Source of the DNA: Rhabdonatronobacter sediminivivens
GTDB lineage: Bacteria; Pseudomonadota; Alphaproteobacteria; Rhodobacterales; Rhodobacteraceae
Length of the DNA stretch: 36,251 nt
Assembly (NCBI RefSeq): GCF_013415485.1
Contig: NZ_JACBXS010000034.1
Location: 1 to 36,251 of the forward strand
Direction: 5' to 3'
Shown here: positions 16,427 through 25,042 of the stretch, in pieces
Position numbering within the stretch: position 1 is the first letter of the stretch
Layout: each line of letters begins with the position of its first letter
Notes under the pieces: model-generated
Database searches by the model: none
What the model saw: the letters and a program-made list of their open reading frames with translations, nothing else
Told to the model about the DNA's origin: nothing
Made by a program: the position numbers and the translations under genes

Positions 16427-17185
16427 ATGCGCACCTATGCGATCGGCGATATTCACGGGCAGTATGACCTGCTGCGCGCCGCCCATGACCGGATCGATGC
16501 CGACCGCACCCGCTGTGGCGACAGCGCCGCCCCGGTGGTGCATCTGGGCGATCTGGTGGACCGCGGCCCGGATTGCGCCAGCGTCATCGGCTATCTGCGC
16601 CGGGGGATCGGCGCGGGCGAACCCTGGGTGGTGCTGAAGGGCAACCATGACCGCATGTTCAGCCTGTTCCTGCACGACCCTGGCGCCCGGGATCCCGGCC
16701 TGCGCTCCAGCTTCAGCTACCTGCACCCCGCCATCGGCGGCGGGGCAACCCTGCAAAGCTACGGCGTCCGCAATGCCGCCGACCGCCCCCTGGCGCCGGT
16801 CCATGCCGAGGCGCTGGACCTCATCCCGCCCGAGGATCGCGCCTTCATGGCGGCGCTGCCCAGCCAGCACCGGCGCCAGGATGTGCTCTTCGTCCATGCA
16901 GGCATCCGCCCCGGCATCCCGTTGGACGACCAGATCGAGGATGACCTGGTCTGGATCCGCGGCCCCTTTCTGGACGATCCGCGCGATCATGGCCCGCTGG
17001 TGATCCACGGCCACACCGCCATCCACCAACCCGAACACCACGGCAACCGGGTGAATATCGACACCCGCGCCGCCTATGGCGGCCCGCTCACCGCCATCGT
17101 CATCGAAGACCGCGCGGTCTTCGTGCTGGGCGACCATGGTCGCATCCCGCTCCTGCCCGGCGACGGGATCGACACCAGCGCCTGA
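16427..17185 (+). CDS. PPP-family metallophosphoesterase (serine/threonine phosphatase or ApaH-like)
   Basis: A 252-residue dimetal phosphoesterase. The full PPP signature is present: GDIHG at 7-11, GDLVDRGPD at 41-49, GNHD at 72-75, then VHAGI and HGHT in the C-terminal half, which together bind two metals. Family members act as protein phosphatases or diadenosine tetraphosphatases; the sequence alone does not separate these. GGAG lies 9 bases before the ATG. It is a single-gene unit between the serA hairpins and the quadruplex-hairpin element that separates it from argH. Confidence 0.88.
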   Translation: MRTYAIGDIHGQYDLLRAAHDRIDADRTRCGDSAAPVVHLGDLVDRGPDCASVIGYLRRGIGAGEPWVVLKGNHDRMFSLFLHDPGARDPGLRSSFSYLHPAIGGGATLQSYGVRNAADRPLAPVHAEALDLIPPEDRAFMAALPSQHRRQDVLFVHAGIRPGIPLDDQIEDDLVWIRGPFLDDPRDHGPLVIHGHTAIHQPEHHGNRVNIDTRAAYGGPLTAIVIEDRAVFVLGDHGRIPLLPGDGIDTSA

Positions 17186-17238
17186 CCTGACGCGCAGCGC
17201 CACCATCCCTTCGGCCCGATGCGCCGCGCGCATCGGGC

Positions 17239-17288
17239 GCGCCCGCGCGGGGCGCAAGGGTGGGTGGGCGGGCGCACCGCGCGGGCGC
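17239..17288. repeat. Quadruplex-hairpin intergenic element, copy C
   Basis: A perfect 12-bp inverted repeat (17239-17250 with 17277-17288, arm GCGCCCGCGCGG) encloses GGGTGGGTGGGCGGG on the plus strand (17258-17272): four G-triplets with one-base linkers. It lies between the convergent phosphoesterase and argH-lipoprotein genes. Orientation is opposite to copies A and B, whose G-rich strand is the minus strand. Confidence 0.8.
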
Positions 17289-17321
17289 ACCGACGCCAGC
17301 CACCGGCGCTCCACCGTGGTA

Positions 17322-17519
17322 TCAGGACTCCCCCAGCACCACGCCGAACCGTGCATCCCCCGTCACGCTGACCCCCGGTTGCGGCGCAGGCTCGGGCGCG
17401 CGGGGCGGCGCATCGGCCCCGCAGGCCGCCAGCATCAGCACCAGTGCCGCCAACCCCGCCCGCGGCGCCAGAACCAGCATCGCCATCCCTCCCACGGTTG
17501 CCCCTGAATACGCGCTCAT
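17322..17519 (-). CDS. Small lipoprotein coupled to argH
   Basis: A 65-residue predicted lipoprotein: a hydrophobic signal segment (about residues 11-32) ends in the lipobox LMLAAC with Cys at 33, followed by a proline-rich linker ([13 protein letters not shown]) and a short conserved-looking end ([16 protein letters not shown]). Its ATG overlaps the argH stop by ATGA, so translation is probably coupled. Small lipoproteins of this kind commonly lie between argH and lysA; distant relatives include YifL/LptM. Here lysA does not follow. The function is unknown. Confidence 0.75.
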   Translation of the reverse strand: MSAYSGATVGGMAMLVLAPRAGLAALVLMLAACGADAPPRAPEPAPQPGVSVTGDARFGVVLGES

Positions 17520-18907
17520 CCCAGCACCTCGGCCCAGCGCACGATCTGCGCGCGCACGTTTTCAGGCGCGGTGCCCCCATAGCTGGTGCGGCTGGCCACC
17601 GAATTATGCACCCCCAGCACATCGAACACCGCGCCGGTGATATCCTGATGCACCGATTGCATCGCTTCCAGCGTCAACTCGGGCAGATCGCAGCCCGCAT
17701 CCTCGGCCATCTTCACCAGCGCGCCGGTGACGTGATGCGCCTCGCGGAAGGGCAGGCCCAGTTCGCGCACCAGCCAATCCGCCAGATCGGTGGCGGTGGA
17801 AAACCCGCTTGATGCCGCCGCCTCCAGGGCATCGCGGTTGGCACTCATGTCGCGCACCATGCCCTCCATCACCTCCAGCGACAGGTTCAGCGTGTCAGCG
17901 GCGTCGAACACCTGCTCCTTGTCCTCCTGCATGTCCTTGGAATAGGTCAGCGCCAGCCCCTTCATCACCGTCATCAGCGCGATATTGGCGCCCAGAATCC
18001 GCCCGATCTTGGCGCGCAGCAGTTCCGCCGCATCCGGGTTGCGCTTTTGCGGCATGATGCTGGAGCCGGTCGAAAACCCGTCCGACAACCGCACAAATCG
18101 AAACTGCGCCGAGGACCAGATCACCAGCTCTTCGGCAAAGCGCGACAGGTGCAGCGCGCAGATGCTGGCCGCCGACAGGTATTCCAGCGCGAAATCCCGG
18201 TCCGAGACACTGTCCAGGCTGTTCGCCGTGGGCCGGTCAAACCCCAGCGCCGCCGCCGTGCGCGCGCGGTCGATGGGAAACGAGGTTCCCGCCAGCGCCG
18301 CCGCCCCCAGCGGGCATTCGTTCATCCGCGCGCGGGCATCCATGAACCGGCCCCGGTCCCGCGCCAGCATCTCTACATAAGCCAGCATGTGATGGCCCCA
18401 GGTCACGGGCTGGGCGGTCTGCAGATGGGTGAAGCCGGGCATGACCCAATCCGCCCCGGCCTCGGCCTGCACCAGAAAGGCGCGCATCAGCCGGGTCAGC
18501 CCCTCGATCGCGGTATCGCATTGATCGCGCACCCAAAGCCGGAAATCCACCGCCACCTGGTCATTGCGCGAGCGCGCCGTATGCAGCCGCCCCGCCGCCG
18601 GGCCGATGATCTGCGTCAGCCGCGATTCGACATTCATGTGGATGTCTTCCAGCGCGGCGGAAAAGGCGAAATCCCCGGCCTCGATCTCGGCCAGAACCTG
18701 CTGCAGGCCGGTATCGATGGCCTGCGCGTCGGCCTCGGTGATGATCCCCTGCGCCGCCAGCATCGCGGCATGGGCGCGTGACCCGGCGATATCCTGCGGC
18801 GCCAGGCGCTTGTCATAGCTGATCGAGGCGTTGATCGCCTCCATGATCGCCTCGGGGCCACGCCCGAAGCGTCCGCCCCACATCGCATTCGCGCCGCCAC
18901 CGCTCAT
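17516..18907 (-). CDS. argH: Argininosuccinate lyase ArgH
   Basis: Cleaves argininosuccinate to arginine and fumarate, the last step of arginine synthesis. The fumarase/aspartase superfamily signature [15 protein letters not shown] carries the flexible catalytic loop, and [17 protein letters not shown] and [16 protein letters not shown] are further conserved blocks with active-site residues. It is about 463 residues long. The ATG at 18907 is chosen because AAGGGGCAGG precedes it; an ATG at 18925 overlaps that site. Its stop overlaps the small lipoprotein gene. It is divergent from the EAL gene. Confidence 0.96.
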   Translation of the reverse strand: MSGGGANAMWGGRFGRGPEAIMEAINASISYDKRLAPQDIAGSRAHAAMLAAQGIITEADAQAIDTGLQQVLAEIEAGDFAFSAALEDIHMNVESRLTQIIGPAAGRLHTARSRNDQVAVDFRLWVRDQCDTAIEGLTRLMRAFLVQAEAGADWVMPGFTHLQTAQPVTWGHHMLAYVEMLARDRGRFMDARARMNECPLGAAALAGTSFPIDRARTAAALGFDRPTANSLDSVSDRDFALEYLSAASICALHLSRFAEELVIWSSAQFRFVRLSDGFSTGSSIMPQKRNPDAAELLRAKIGRILGANIALMTVMKGLALTYSKDMQEDKEQVFDAADTLNLSLEVMEGMVRDMSANRDALEAAASSGFSTATDLADWLVRELGLPFREAHHVTGALVKMAEDAGCDLPELTLEAMQSVHQDITGAVFDVLGVHNSVASRTSYGGTAPENVRAQIVRWAEVLG

Positions 18908-19064
18908 CTGACCTGCCCCTTGCATCCCGTCTGCTTGCGCCGTCTATACGCCCGCCGAAAGATCGGTGCAATTCGCTCTATTTCGCGGGCGGCGGGCCGC
19001 TGCCGCTTAACTGGCGTTTAACCCCGGGCTGCGCACCCTTGACGCGCAAGAGTGGAGAGTGCGC

Positions 19065-19901
19065 ATGCAACAGATCGACCCCGCCCCCGCCGTCGACGAC
19101 AGCTGGCAAAGCCCGCTGAGCGCCGCCGAAGCCACCGCCCGGCGTGAAACGGTGGAGATGGTCCGCGCCGCACTGGACGACCGCCGCGCCCTGCTGGCCT
19201 TTCAGCCGGTGGTCCAGTCGCGGATGCCGAAACGCGCCGCTTTCTACGAAGGGTTGATTCGCCTGCTGGATGCGCAGAACCGGGTGATCCCCGCCGCGGA
19301 TTTCATGGCCGCCATCGAAACCAATGAACTGGGCCGACGGGTGGATTGCATGGCGCTCGAGATGGGGCTGTCCTGGCTTGCGCGCGAACCGGGAGTGCGG
19401 CTGTCGATCAACATGTCCGCGCGCTCCATCGGCTATCCGGCCTGGCTGTCGACGCTGGAACGCGGCCTGCGCGCCGACCCCAGCATCGGCGAACGGCTGA
19501 TCCTGGAAATCACCGAATCCTCGGCCATGGTGATGCCGGACCTGGTGACCGTCTTCATGCAGGACATGCAGGAACGCGGCATCTGTTTCGCGCTGGATGA
19601 TTTCGGCGCGGGTTATACCGCATTTCGGTATCTGAAGGAGTTCTATTTCGACATCGTCAAGATTGACGGCCAGTTCATCCGCGACATTCACGCCAACCCG
19701 GACAACCAGATCCTGGCCCAGGCGCTTGTCTCCATCGCCCGGCATTTTGACATGTTCACCGTGGCCGAAAGCGTGGAGACCGCCGCAGACGCACGGTATC
19801 TGGTCGATATCGGGGTGGATTGCCTGCAAGGCTATTACTTCGGCGCCCCCTCGGCCGCGCCCCCCTGGCACGCACCGCTGGAGAGCAAGCGCACCGGCTA
19901 G
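19065..19901 (+). CDS. Stand-alone EAL domain cyclic-di-GMP phosphodiesterase
   Basis: Hydrolyses c-di-GMP to pGpG. Nearly the whole 278-residue protein is one EAL domain after about 40 helical residues; no sensor, GGDEF or membrane segment is present. The signature reads EGLIR (E62) instead of EALxR, a tolerated change. Other predicted catalytic residues are intact: N in SINMSARS, E in LEITES, DD in LDDFGAGYTAF, K in DIVKIDGQF, E in VAESVET and Q in LQGYYFG, so it is predicted active. The ATG at 19065 follows GGAGAG; a GTG lies 6 bases upstream. Regulation is probably through partner proteins. Confidence 0.9.
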   Translation: MQQIDPAPAVDDSWQSPLSAAEATARRETVEMVRAALDDRRALLAFQPVVQSRMPKRAAFYEGLIRLLDAQNRVIPAADFMAAIETNELGRRVDCMALEMGLSWLAREPGVRLSINMSARSIGYPAWLSTLERGLRADPSIGERLILEITESSAMVMPDLVTVFMQDMQERGICFALDDFGAGYTAFRYLKEFYFDIVKIDGQFIRDIHANPDNQILAQALVSIARHFDMFTVAESVETAADARYLVDIGVDCLQGYYFGAPSAAPPWHAPLESKRTG

Positions 19902-19969
19902 GCCAAGACCGAACCCAGGCTTACCGCGCGCGCGATGGGCGCCGCGCCCCGGTGTGCGGCTGGCACCGC

Positions 19970-20959
19970 TCAGGCGGCGGCGGACCGGTCCAGTTCGGCA
20001 AGCGCCGCATCCAGCAGCGCCGTGTCCGCGCCCGGCCTGGTGGCCCCTTCGGAGAGGACGCGCCGCCACGCCCGCGCCCCGGGCCGCCCGGCGAACAGCC
20101 CCAGCATGTGCCGGGTCACCGAATGCAACCGCCCGCCCGCGGCCAGGTGCCGGTCGATATAGGGTTTCATCGCCTCGACTGCCTCAAAGGGGCCCAGCCC
20201 GCCCGGGCGCCCGAAGATCCGCGCATCCGCCCCGCACAGGATCTCGGCCGGCTGGTGATAGGCCGCCCGCCCGATCATCACGCCATCAACCCCCTGGGCC
20301 AGCAGCGCCTCGGCCGCGTCCAGGCTGGCGATCCCGCCATTGATCGACACGGACAGATCCGGAAAGGCGCGCTTCATCTCCAGCACCAGCGGATAGTCCA
20401 GCGGCGGGATTTCCCGGTTGTCCTTGGGCGAAAGCCCCTGCAGCCAGGCCTTGCGGGCATGGATGATCACCCGGCGCACCCCGGCGGCCCGGATCGCCTC
20501 CAGAAAGCGCGGCAGGGCCTCGGCCGGGTCCTGATCATCCACCCCGATGCGGCATTTCACCGTGACTTCGGCCGGGCTGGCCGCGATCATGGCGGCCACG
20601 CAATCCGCCACCAGTGCCGGGTCCTGCATCAACACCGCGCCGAAACACCCCGATTTCACCCGGTCCGACGGGCAGCCGCAGTTGAGATTGACCTCTCCAT
20701 AGCCTTCGTCCCAACCCATGGCCGTCGCCTGCGCCAGCTCCTTCGGGTCCGAACCGCCAAGCTGCAGGGCCACCGGCTGCTCGGCCGCATCAAAGCCAAG
20801 AAGATGCCGCGCGCCGCCCCGTACCAGCGCGGGCGCAGTCACCATTTCCGTGTAAAGCAAGGTGTGACGCGATAGCAGCCGATGGAAATACCGGCAGTGC
20901 CTATCTGTCCAGTCCATCATCGGCGCTATGGACAATCCAGCGTGGTGGTTCATTTGCAT
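19970..20959 (-). CDS. dusA: tRNA-dihydrouridine synthase DusA
   Basis: FMN-dependent reductase making dihydrouridine at positions 20/20a in the tRNA D-loop. The N-terminal IAPMMDWTDRHCRYFHRL is diagnostic for the DusA subfamily, followed by LQLGGSDP, EVNLNCGCPSDRVKSGCFGA with the catalytic cysteine, IIHARKAWLQGLSPK, and the flavin-binding SINGGI and DGVMIGRAAY. The 329-residue length is normal. Two in-frame ATGs (20959 and 20953) are possible and neither has a strong ribosome binding site. It converges on the EAL gene and marks the last housekeeping gene before the island. Confidence 0.95.
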   Translation of the reverse strand: MQMNHHAGLSIAPMMDWTDRHCRYFHRLLSRHTLLYTEMVTAPALVRGGARHLLGFDAAEQPVALQLGGSDPKELAQATAMGWDEGYGEVNLNCGCPSDRVKSGCFGAVLMQDPALVADCVAAMIAASPAEVTVKCRIGVDDQDPAEALPRFLEAIRAAGVRRVIIHARKAWLQGLSPKDNREIPPLDYPLVLEMKRAFPDLSVSINGGIASLDAAEALLAQGVDGVMIGRAAYHQPAEILCGADARIFGRPGGLGPFEAVEAMKPYIDRHLAAGGRLHSVTRHMLGLFAGRPGARAWRRVLSEGATRPGADTALLDAALAELDRSAAA

Positions 20960-21376
20960 TTCACGTTTATCTTCAAAGCATTGACGGCGGTCGCGGTTGC
21001 GCTGGACAACGCCCCATTGTCCCCGAATTTACCCTTCCACGGCACCATATTGCGCCCACGAACATGGCCTGCATCGACCCCGCGCTCCCCTCCGGGGGCT
21101 ACCTTGCGTCCGGATCAGACGAAAGGGTGGACCATGCGGGCAAAACGTTTCGCTGTCCAGCCGATGCCCACAGTAGCGCCCTGCCCAGGCGGAAACGCGG
21201 GGAGACCGAGGGCTGGCGCCGAACAAGACGTCCGCCTCTCACCCCGGCACCCGTCGCGCGACCATACTGGCCTTCACATAGTCGATATGTGCGACGTAGA
21301 CAAACCGCCGCGCCTCTTGCCACCTTGAAGCGCAATCTGGGCGAGGAGCGGATCGGGCACTGCAAGAGATCCCCGC
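20960..21376. other. Gap without recognisable gene upstream of dusA
   Basis: No convincing coding region is seen. Several short frames are open on both strands, but they are arginine- and proline-rich with no family resemblance or ribosome binding site. The first 60 bases are more AT-rich and should contain the dusA promoter on the minus strand. The rest may be decayed sequence belonging to the adjoining transposase remnant. Confidence 0.5.
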
Positions 21377-21574
21377 CTGAACGTCGACGAGACGCCTGTG
21401 GTCCGGTGCTTCTCACGTAACGCGCCTGCGGCATCATCAAGGCTGTGCCCCATGGTTGGCGGAATGGATGACCTCGGATCTGCCGCAGTTCGGCCTGCTG
21501 GTGATGCAGATTGACGGGCTGCCATGGACGGCAACCTGTTGATGATCGGCGCGGTCGGGGTCGATGCGGCTGGC
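21377..21574 (+). pseudogene. IS256-type (mutator) transposase remnant
   Basis: Fragments of an IS256-family transposase occur in three successive reading frames: NVDETPVVRCFS (from 21380), AEWMTSDLPQFGLLVMQIDGL (21459-21521), and MDGNLLMIGAVGVDAAG (21524-21574). Joined, they give the segment around the first catalytic aspartate (QIDGLHMDGN-like). The last shift corresponds to loss of two bases in an expected CACATG, which reads CCATG here. Both ends of the gene are missing. It lies 43 bases from the end of the neighbouring TIM-barrel gene and marks one edge of the catabolic island. Confidence 0.75.
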
Positions 21575-21617
21575 GCTGCGCAGGACCACGCGGGGATCAA
21601 GTCCGCCGGATCTGACC

Positions 21618-22451
21618 TCAGCGCGCCTGGCAGGCACTTTCAAAGCGTTCCTGACAGACTGCGAGCACCTCGTCACCGGGGCGTTGCCACCAATCCTGGG
21701 CCGAGAATATCTCGACTTCCTGCGGGCCGTTCCAGCCTGCGGCCTCGATCATGGCGCGGATGCCCGGCAGGTCGATCACCCCGTCCCCCATCATGCCCCG
21801 GTCCAGCAGCAGGTCGCGCGTGGGCACCCGCCAGTCGCAGATATGGTGCGCCATGATCGCACCCATGCGGCCTGCCCGCGCAATCGCCTGCGCCAGCCCC
21901 GGGTCCCACCAGACGTGATAGACATCGATCGCCACGCCGACCCCCGGCCCCAGCGCTTCGCACAGGTCCAGCGCCTGATCGAGCGTGTTCACGCAGGCGC
22001 GGTCGGCGGCATACATCGGGTGCAGGGGTTCGATGGCCAGCGGCACGCCCGAGGCGCGGGCATGGGGCAGCAGCGCGGCGATCCCCTCGGCCACCTGCGC
22101 GCGCGCGTCCGTGATATCGCGCGAGCCTTCGGGCAGGCCGCCCACCACCAGCACCAGACAATCGGCGCCCAGTTCCGCAGCCTCGTCCACCGCGCGGCGG
22201 TTGTCATCAAGCGCCGCCTGCCGCCCTTCGGCATCCGCGGCGGGGAACATGCCGCCCCGGCACAGGCCAGTCAGCCGCAACCCGTTGGCGCGAACGATCC
22301 GCGAGGCCTCGGCCAGCCCGATGGCGGCGACCTGGTCGCGCCAGGGCGAGATTGCCGTGATGCCGCGCGCCAGGCAGCCGTCCACGGCCTCGGCAAAGCC
22401 CCATTGCTGGCGCGTGGTGGCCAGGTTGATGGACAGGATGTTGTCGCTCAT
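21618..22451 (-). CDS. Sugar phosphate isomerase/epimerase family TIM barrel (first)
   Basis: A 277-residue xylose-isomerase-like/AP-endonuclease-2 TIM barrel. Predicted metal ligands lie on successive strands: E in LAIEPLHPM, D/H in VAIDVYHVWWD, HH in IMAHHICDW, and E in QEVEIFSAQD. This family includes sugar epimerases, isomerases and dehydratases; the substrate is not determined. Its ATG overlaps the stop of the enolase-superfamily gene (ATGA), and it is the last gene of a tightly packed minus-strand operon. A conserved-looking insert, RVPTRDLLLDRGMMGDGVIDL, resembles substrate-covering loops of sugar-acid and inositol-type enzymes. Confidence 0.85.
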   Translation of the reverse strand: MSDNILSINLATTRQQWGFAEAVDGCLARGITAISPWRDQVAAIGLAEASRIVRANGLRLTGLCRGGMFPAADAEGRQAALDDNRRAVDEAAELGADCLVLVVGGLPEGSRDITDARAQVAEGIAALLPHARASGVPLAIEPLHPMYAADRACVNTLDQALDLCEALGPGVGVAIDVYHVWWDPGLAQAIARAGRMGAIMAHHICDWRVPTRDLLLDRGMMGDGVIDLPGIRAMIEAAGWNGPQEVEIFSAQDWWQRPGDEVLAVCQERFESACQAR

Positions 22452-23872
22452 GGGGTCGCTCCTTGCTTCAGTGGCTCCAGCGCGTCCGTGTCCGGGTCCA
22501 GCGCGCAGCCAAAGCCCTTTGCTGCCAGTGTGCTGGTGAGCGCAATCATGCCGTCATCGATCCGCAGGCGGGACTGGCCGTCGGTGACTGTATAAAGATC
22601 CGGGTGGGCCTGCGCGTAGCGGGCCTGTTCCGCCGCAGGCGCTGTGCCCATCCCGCCTGCGAAATGGTGCCCGTTGCGTTCCACATGCGCGTTGCCGGTC
22701 ACGGCGACCAGCACCAGATCCTGTTGCAGGGCCAGGCCCGGCTGCACGGTCAGATCCTCGGCTGACAGGAACAGGCGCGCACCTTCGGCGTTGCCCTGCG
22801 CCACCCGCGCCGCGTTCAGGAGCGCGCGATAGACCCCCTTGCAGGACTTGGACGACACGCCGGTATAGCCGAGGCGCCGCGCCTGCGGGAAGGACTCTAG
22901 ATCGGCATCGGATTCGTCGATCTCCAGCGCCACCCGGGCGGCCAACTTGGACACATCGGTGTCCAGCGTCACCGCCCGCGCCATGGGCTGTTCCACGAAC
23001 AACAGCCCCGCGCGCAGCCCCATCAGCGCCGGGTGGGCCGCGATTCGGTCCAGCAGGTCCGCCAGCGGTTCGGGGCCCGGGTATTGCTCATTCCCGTCGA
23101 GCGTAGCCTGCCAGCCGGGGGCTTCGGCGTCCAGCACCGCCGCGATGCGCGCCAGCCGGTCGGTATCCGCCACCGGGTCGCCGGAGAGTTTCAGCTTGAA
23201 ATACCGCGGGGCGTAGGTGGCGATCACCTGATCGAGGCTTTGCGGCAGCCCGTCATTCAGCGGGGTTTCGATCTCCTCCGCCGTCAGCGCATCGCCCAGG
23301 CCCACGGTGTGGCGGAGCGCGATCCGGTCGGGCGCGGGCCGGGCGGCGAGAAAGGCGGGCATGTCGAAGCCGCGCAGGTCCGGGGTCAGGCGCGCGTCCA
23401 TTCCGGCCAGGTTGGCGCGCAGCGCGTCCACCGCCGGCACCCCGTGCATCCGGCACAGCGCATCCAGCACCGCCCGGTCCGGCAGTGCCATCCCGAAGGA
23501 GGCGATCAGCCCGCCCATGCCCTGCGCCGCGCAGGCCGCCGCGTGCCCCGGCGCGGCGCTTGCGTGCAGGTCGAACGCGGTCCCTGCGCCCGCCCCGGCC
23601 AGCGCCTCCAGCCCCAGCCGCAGGGCGCGGCGCAACTGGTCGATGTTGTCATCCACGCTCAGGTCCGGCGACTTGTCGAACCAGCGCGGCATCATCATCT
23701 CGGCCGCCCAGCCGGTGGCGCGGCGGCCCTGCGCGTCCTCCACCACCACCCGCACGAAGGCCTGCGGGGCGGCGGCGACCGAGGCCGCGCCGAAGCGGAA
23801 CGGGAAGCGGAAACGCACGGGCCGCTCGAAAGCCGCCCAGTCCATCACCCGCAGGCGCGGCGCGTCCGTCAC
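22448..23872 (-). CDS. Enolase-superfamily enzyme (mandelate racemase/muconate lactonizing type)
   Basis: A 474-residue member of the enolase superfamily. The (beta/alpha)7-beta barrel residues are visible: a KxK pair at 226/228 (FKLKLSG), metal ligands D259 (TLDGNE), E294 (FVEQPM) and D319/E320 (EIDESD), and a KxxK pair at 342/345 (SSKSCKG). Lysines on both barrel sides suggest the MLE subgroup (epimerase, racemase or cycloisomerase). It is longer than the usual 360-400 residues because of an extended N-terminal capping region. The start is the GTG overlapping the DUF993 stop (GTGA). Substrate unknown; it probably acts on a carboxylate brought in by the nearby transporter. Confidence 0.82.
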   Translation of the reverse strand: MTDAPRLRVMDWAAFERPVRFRFPFRFGAASVAAAPQAFVRVVVEDAQGRRATGWAAEMMMPRWFDKSPDLSVDDNIDQLRRALRLGLEALAGAGAGTAFDLHASAAPGHAAACAAQGMGGLIASFGMALPDRAVLDALCRMHGVPAVDALRANLAGMDARLTPDLRGFDMPAFLAARPAPDRIALRHTVGLGDALTAEEIETPLNDGLPQSLDQVIATYAPRYFKLKLSGDPVADTDRLARIAAVLDAEAPGWQATLDGNEQYPGPEPLADLLDRIAAHPALMGLRAGLLFVEQPMARAVTLDTDVSKLAARVALEIDESDADLESFPQARRLGYTGVSSKSCKGVYRALLNAARVAQGNAEGARLFLSAEDLTVQPGLALQQDLVLVAVTGNAHVERNGHHFAGGMGTAPAAEQARYAQAHPDLYTVTDGQSRLRIDDGMIALTSTLAAKGFGCALDPDTDALEPLKQGATP

Positions 23873-25038
23873 GGGGTTACACCATGGACCGCCAGCAAGC
23901 GGGCCATGCGGTCGCTGGCAAGGTCCGGATCGGCCAGGCACCCGGCGGCATCGGCCAGCCGGAAGAGTTCCGCCAGATGCTGCAAGGACCGGGTGCTCTG
24001 CTGCCCGCCGACCATGGTGAAATGGTCCTGCAAGCCGTTGAGATAGGCCATGAACACCACCCCGGTCTTGTAGAACCGCGTCGGTGCCGCGAAGATGTGG
24101 CGTGACAGAGGAACGGTGGGCGCGAGCAGGCTGTGGAAGCTGCCTTCATCGCCTTGCCCCAGTGCCTCCAGCGCCGCCGAGGCCACCGGCGCGATGGCAT
24201 CGAAGATGCCCAGCAGCGCGTCCGAATGGCCCTGCGCGTCCCCGGCGATCAGTTCGGCATAGTTGAAATCATCGCCCGTATACATGCGCACGCCCTCCGG
24301 CAGGCGGCGGCGCATGGCGATTTCCTTTTCCTTGGACAGGAGCGAGATCTTGATGCCGTCCACCTTGTCCGCATGCGCGGCGATCACGTCCAGCGCGACT
24401 TCCATCGCGGCCATGTGGTCGGCGTGGCCCCAGTAGCCCGCCAGCGCGGGGTCGAACATCTCGCCCAGCCAGTGGATGATGACCGGGTCCTTGCTCTTGC
24501 TCAGGACATGGTCATAGACGCGGGCATAATCATCGGGGCTACGCGCGGCGGCGGCCAGGGCGCGGCTGGCCATCAGGATGATGCGCCCGCCGTAGCCTTC
24601 GATCACCTCGAACTGTTCGTCATAGGCGCGCAGGATATCGTCGATGGTGACGCCTGCGCCGGGGTCCAGATGGTCGGTTCCGGCGCCGCAGGCGATCAGC
24701 GCGTCATCGCGGCCCGCGGCCTCGGCCAGGGCGCGGCGAATCAGCTCCTGCGCCTCGGGCCAGCCAAGGCCCATGCCGCGCTGGGCGGTGTCCATCGCCT
24801 CGGCCACGCCAAGGCCGAGGTCCCAGAGCCGGTGCCGAAACGCCAGCGTCCGATCCCAATCGATGGCCGGGGTCAGCCACGGGTCATGCACGGCCAGCGG
24901 ATCGGCCACCACATGCGCGGCGGCAAAGGCGACGCGGGGAAAGGCATCGGCACGGCGCCGGGCCAGCGGCACGGGCGTGCCGCTCAGCCTGTGGGGCCGC
25001 AAGGTGCCGTCCGGGTGCGGCAGGGTGATCGTGCCCAT
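23869..25038 (-). CDS. DUF993 dihydrodipicolinate-synthase-like aldolase
   Basis: A 389-residue protein I assign to DUF993, a distant branch of the DapA/N-acetylneuraminate lyase class I aldolase superfamily. The predicted Schiff-base lysine is K230 in KVDGIKISLL, aligned by motif with the VGIKEA lysine of DapA. Other likely conserved segments are DPVIIHWLGEMFDPALAGYWG and VRMYTGDDFNYAEL. It would catalyse a retro-aldol, aldol or dehydration step on a 2-keto sugar acid or similar substrate, but none is established. The ATG at 25038 starts 4 bases after the oxidoreductase stop. It ends overlapping the enolase-superfamily start. Confidence 0.82.
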   Translation of the reverse strand: MGTITLPHPDGTLRPHRLSGTPVPLARRRADAFPRVAFAAAHVVADPLAVHDPWLTPAIDWDRTLAFRHRLWDLGLGVAEAMDTAQRGMGLGWPEAQELIRRALAEAAGRDDALIACGAGTDHLDPGAGVTIDDILRAYDEQFEVIEGYGGRIILMASRALAAAARSPDDYARVYDHVLSKSKDPVIIHWLGEMFDPALAGYWGHADHMAAMEVALDVIAAHADKVDGIKISLLSKEKEIAMRRRLPEGVRMYTGDDFNYAELIAGDAQGHSDALLGIFDAIAPVASAALEALGQGDEGSFHSLLAPTVPLSRHIFAAPTRFYKTGVVFMAYLNGLQDHFTMVGGQQSTRSLQHLAELFRLADAAGCLADPDLASDRMARLLAVHGVTP

Positions 25039-25042
25039 CGCC

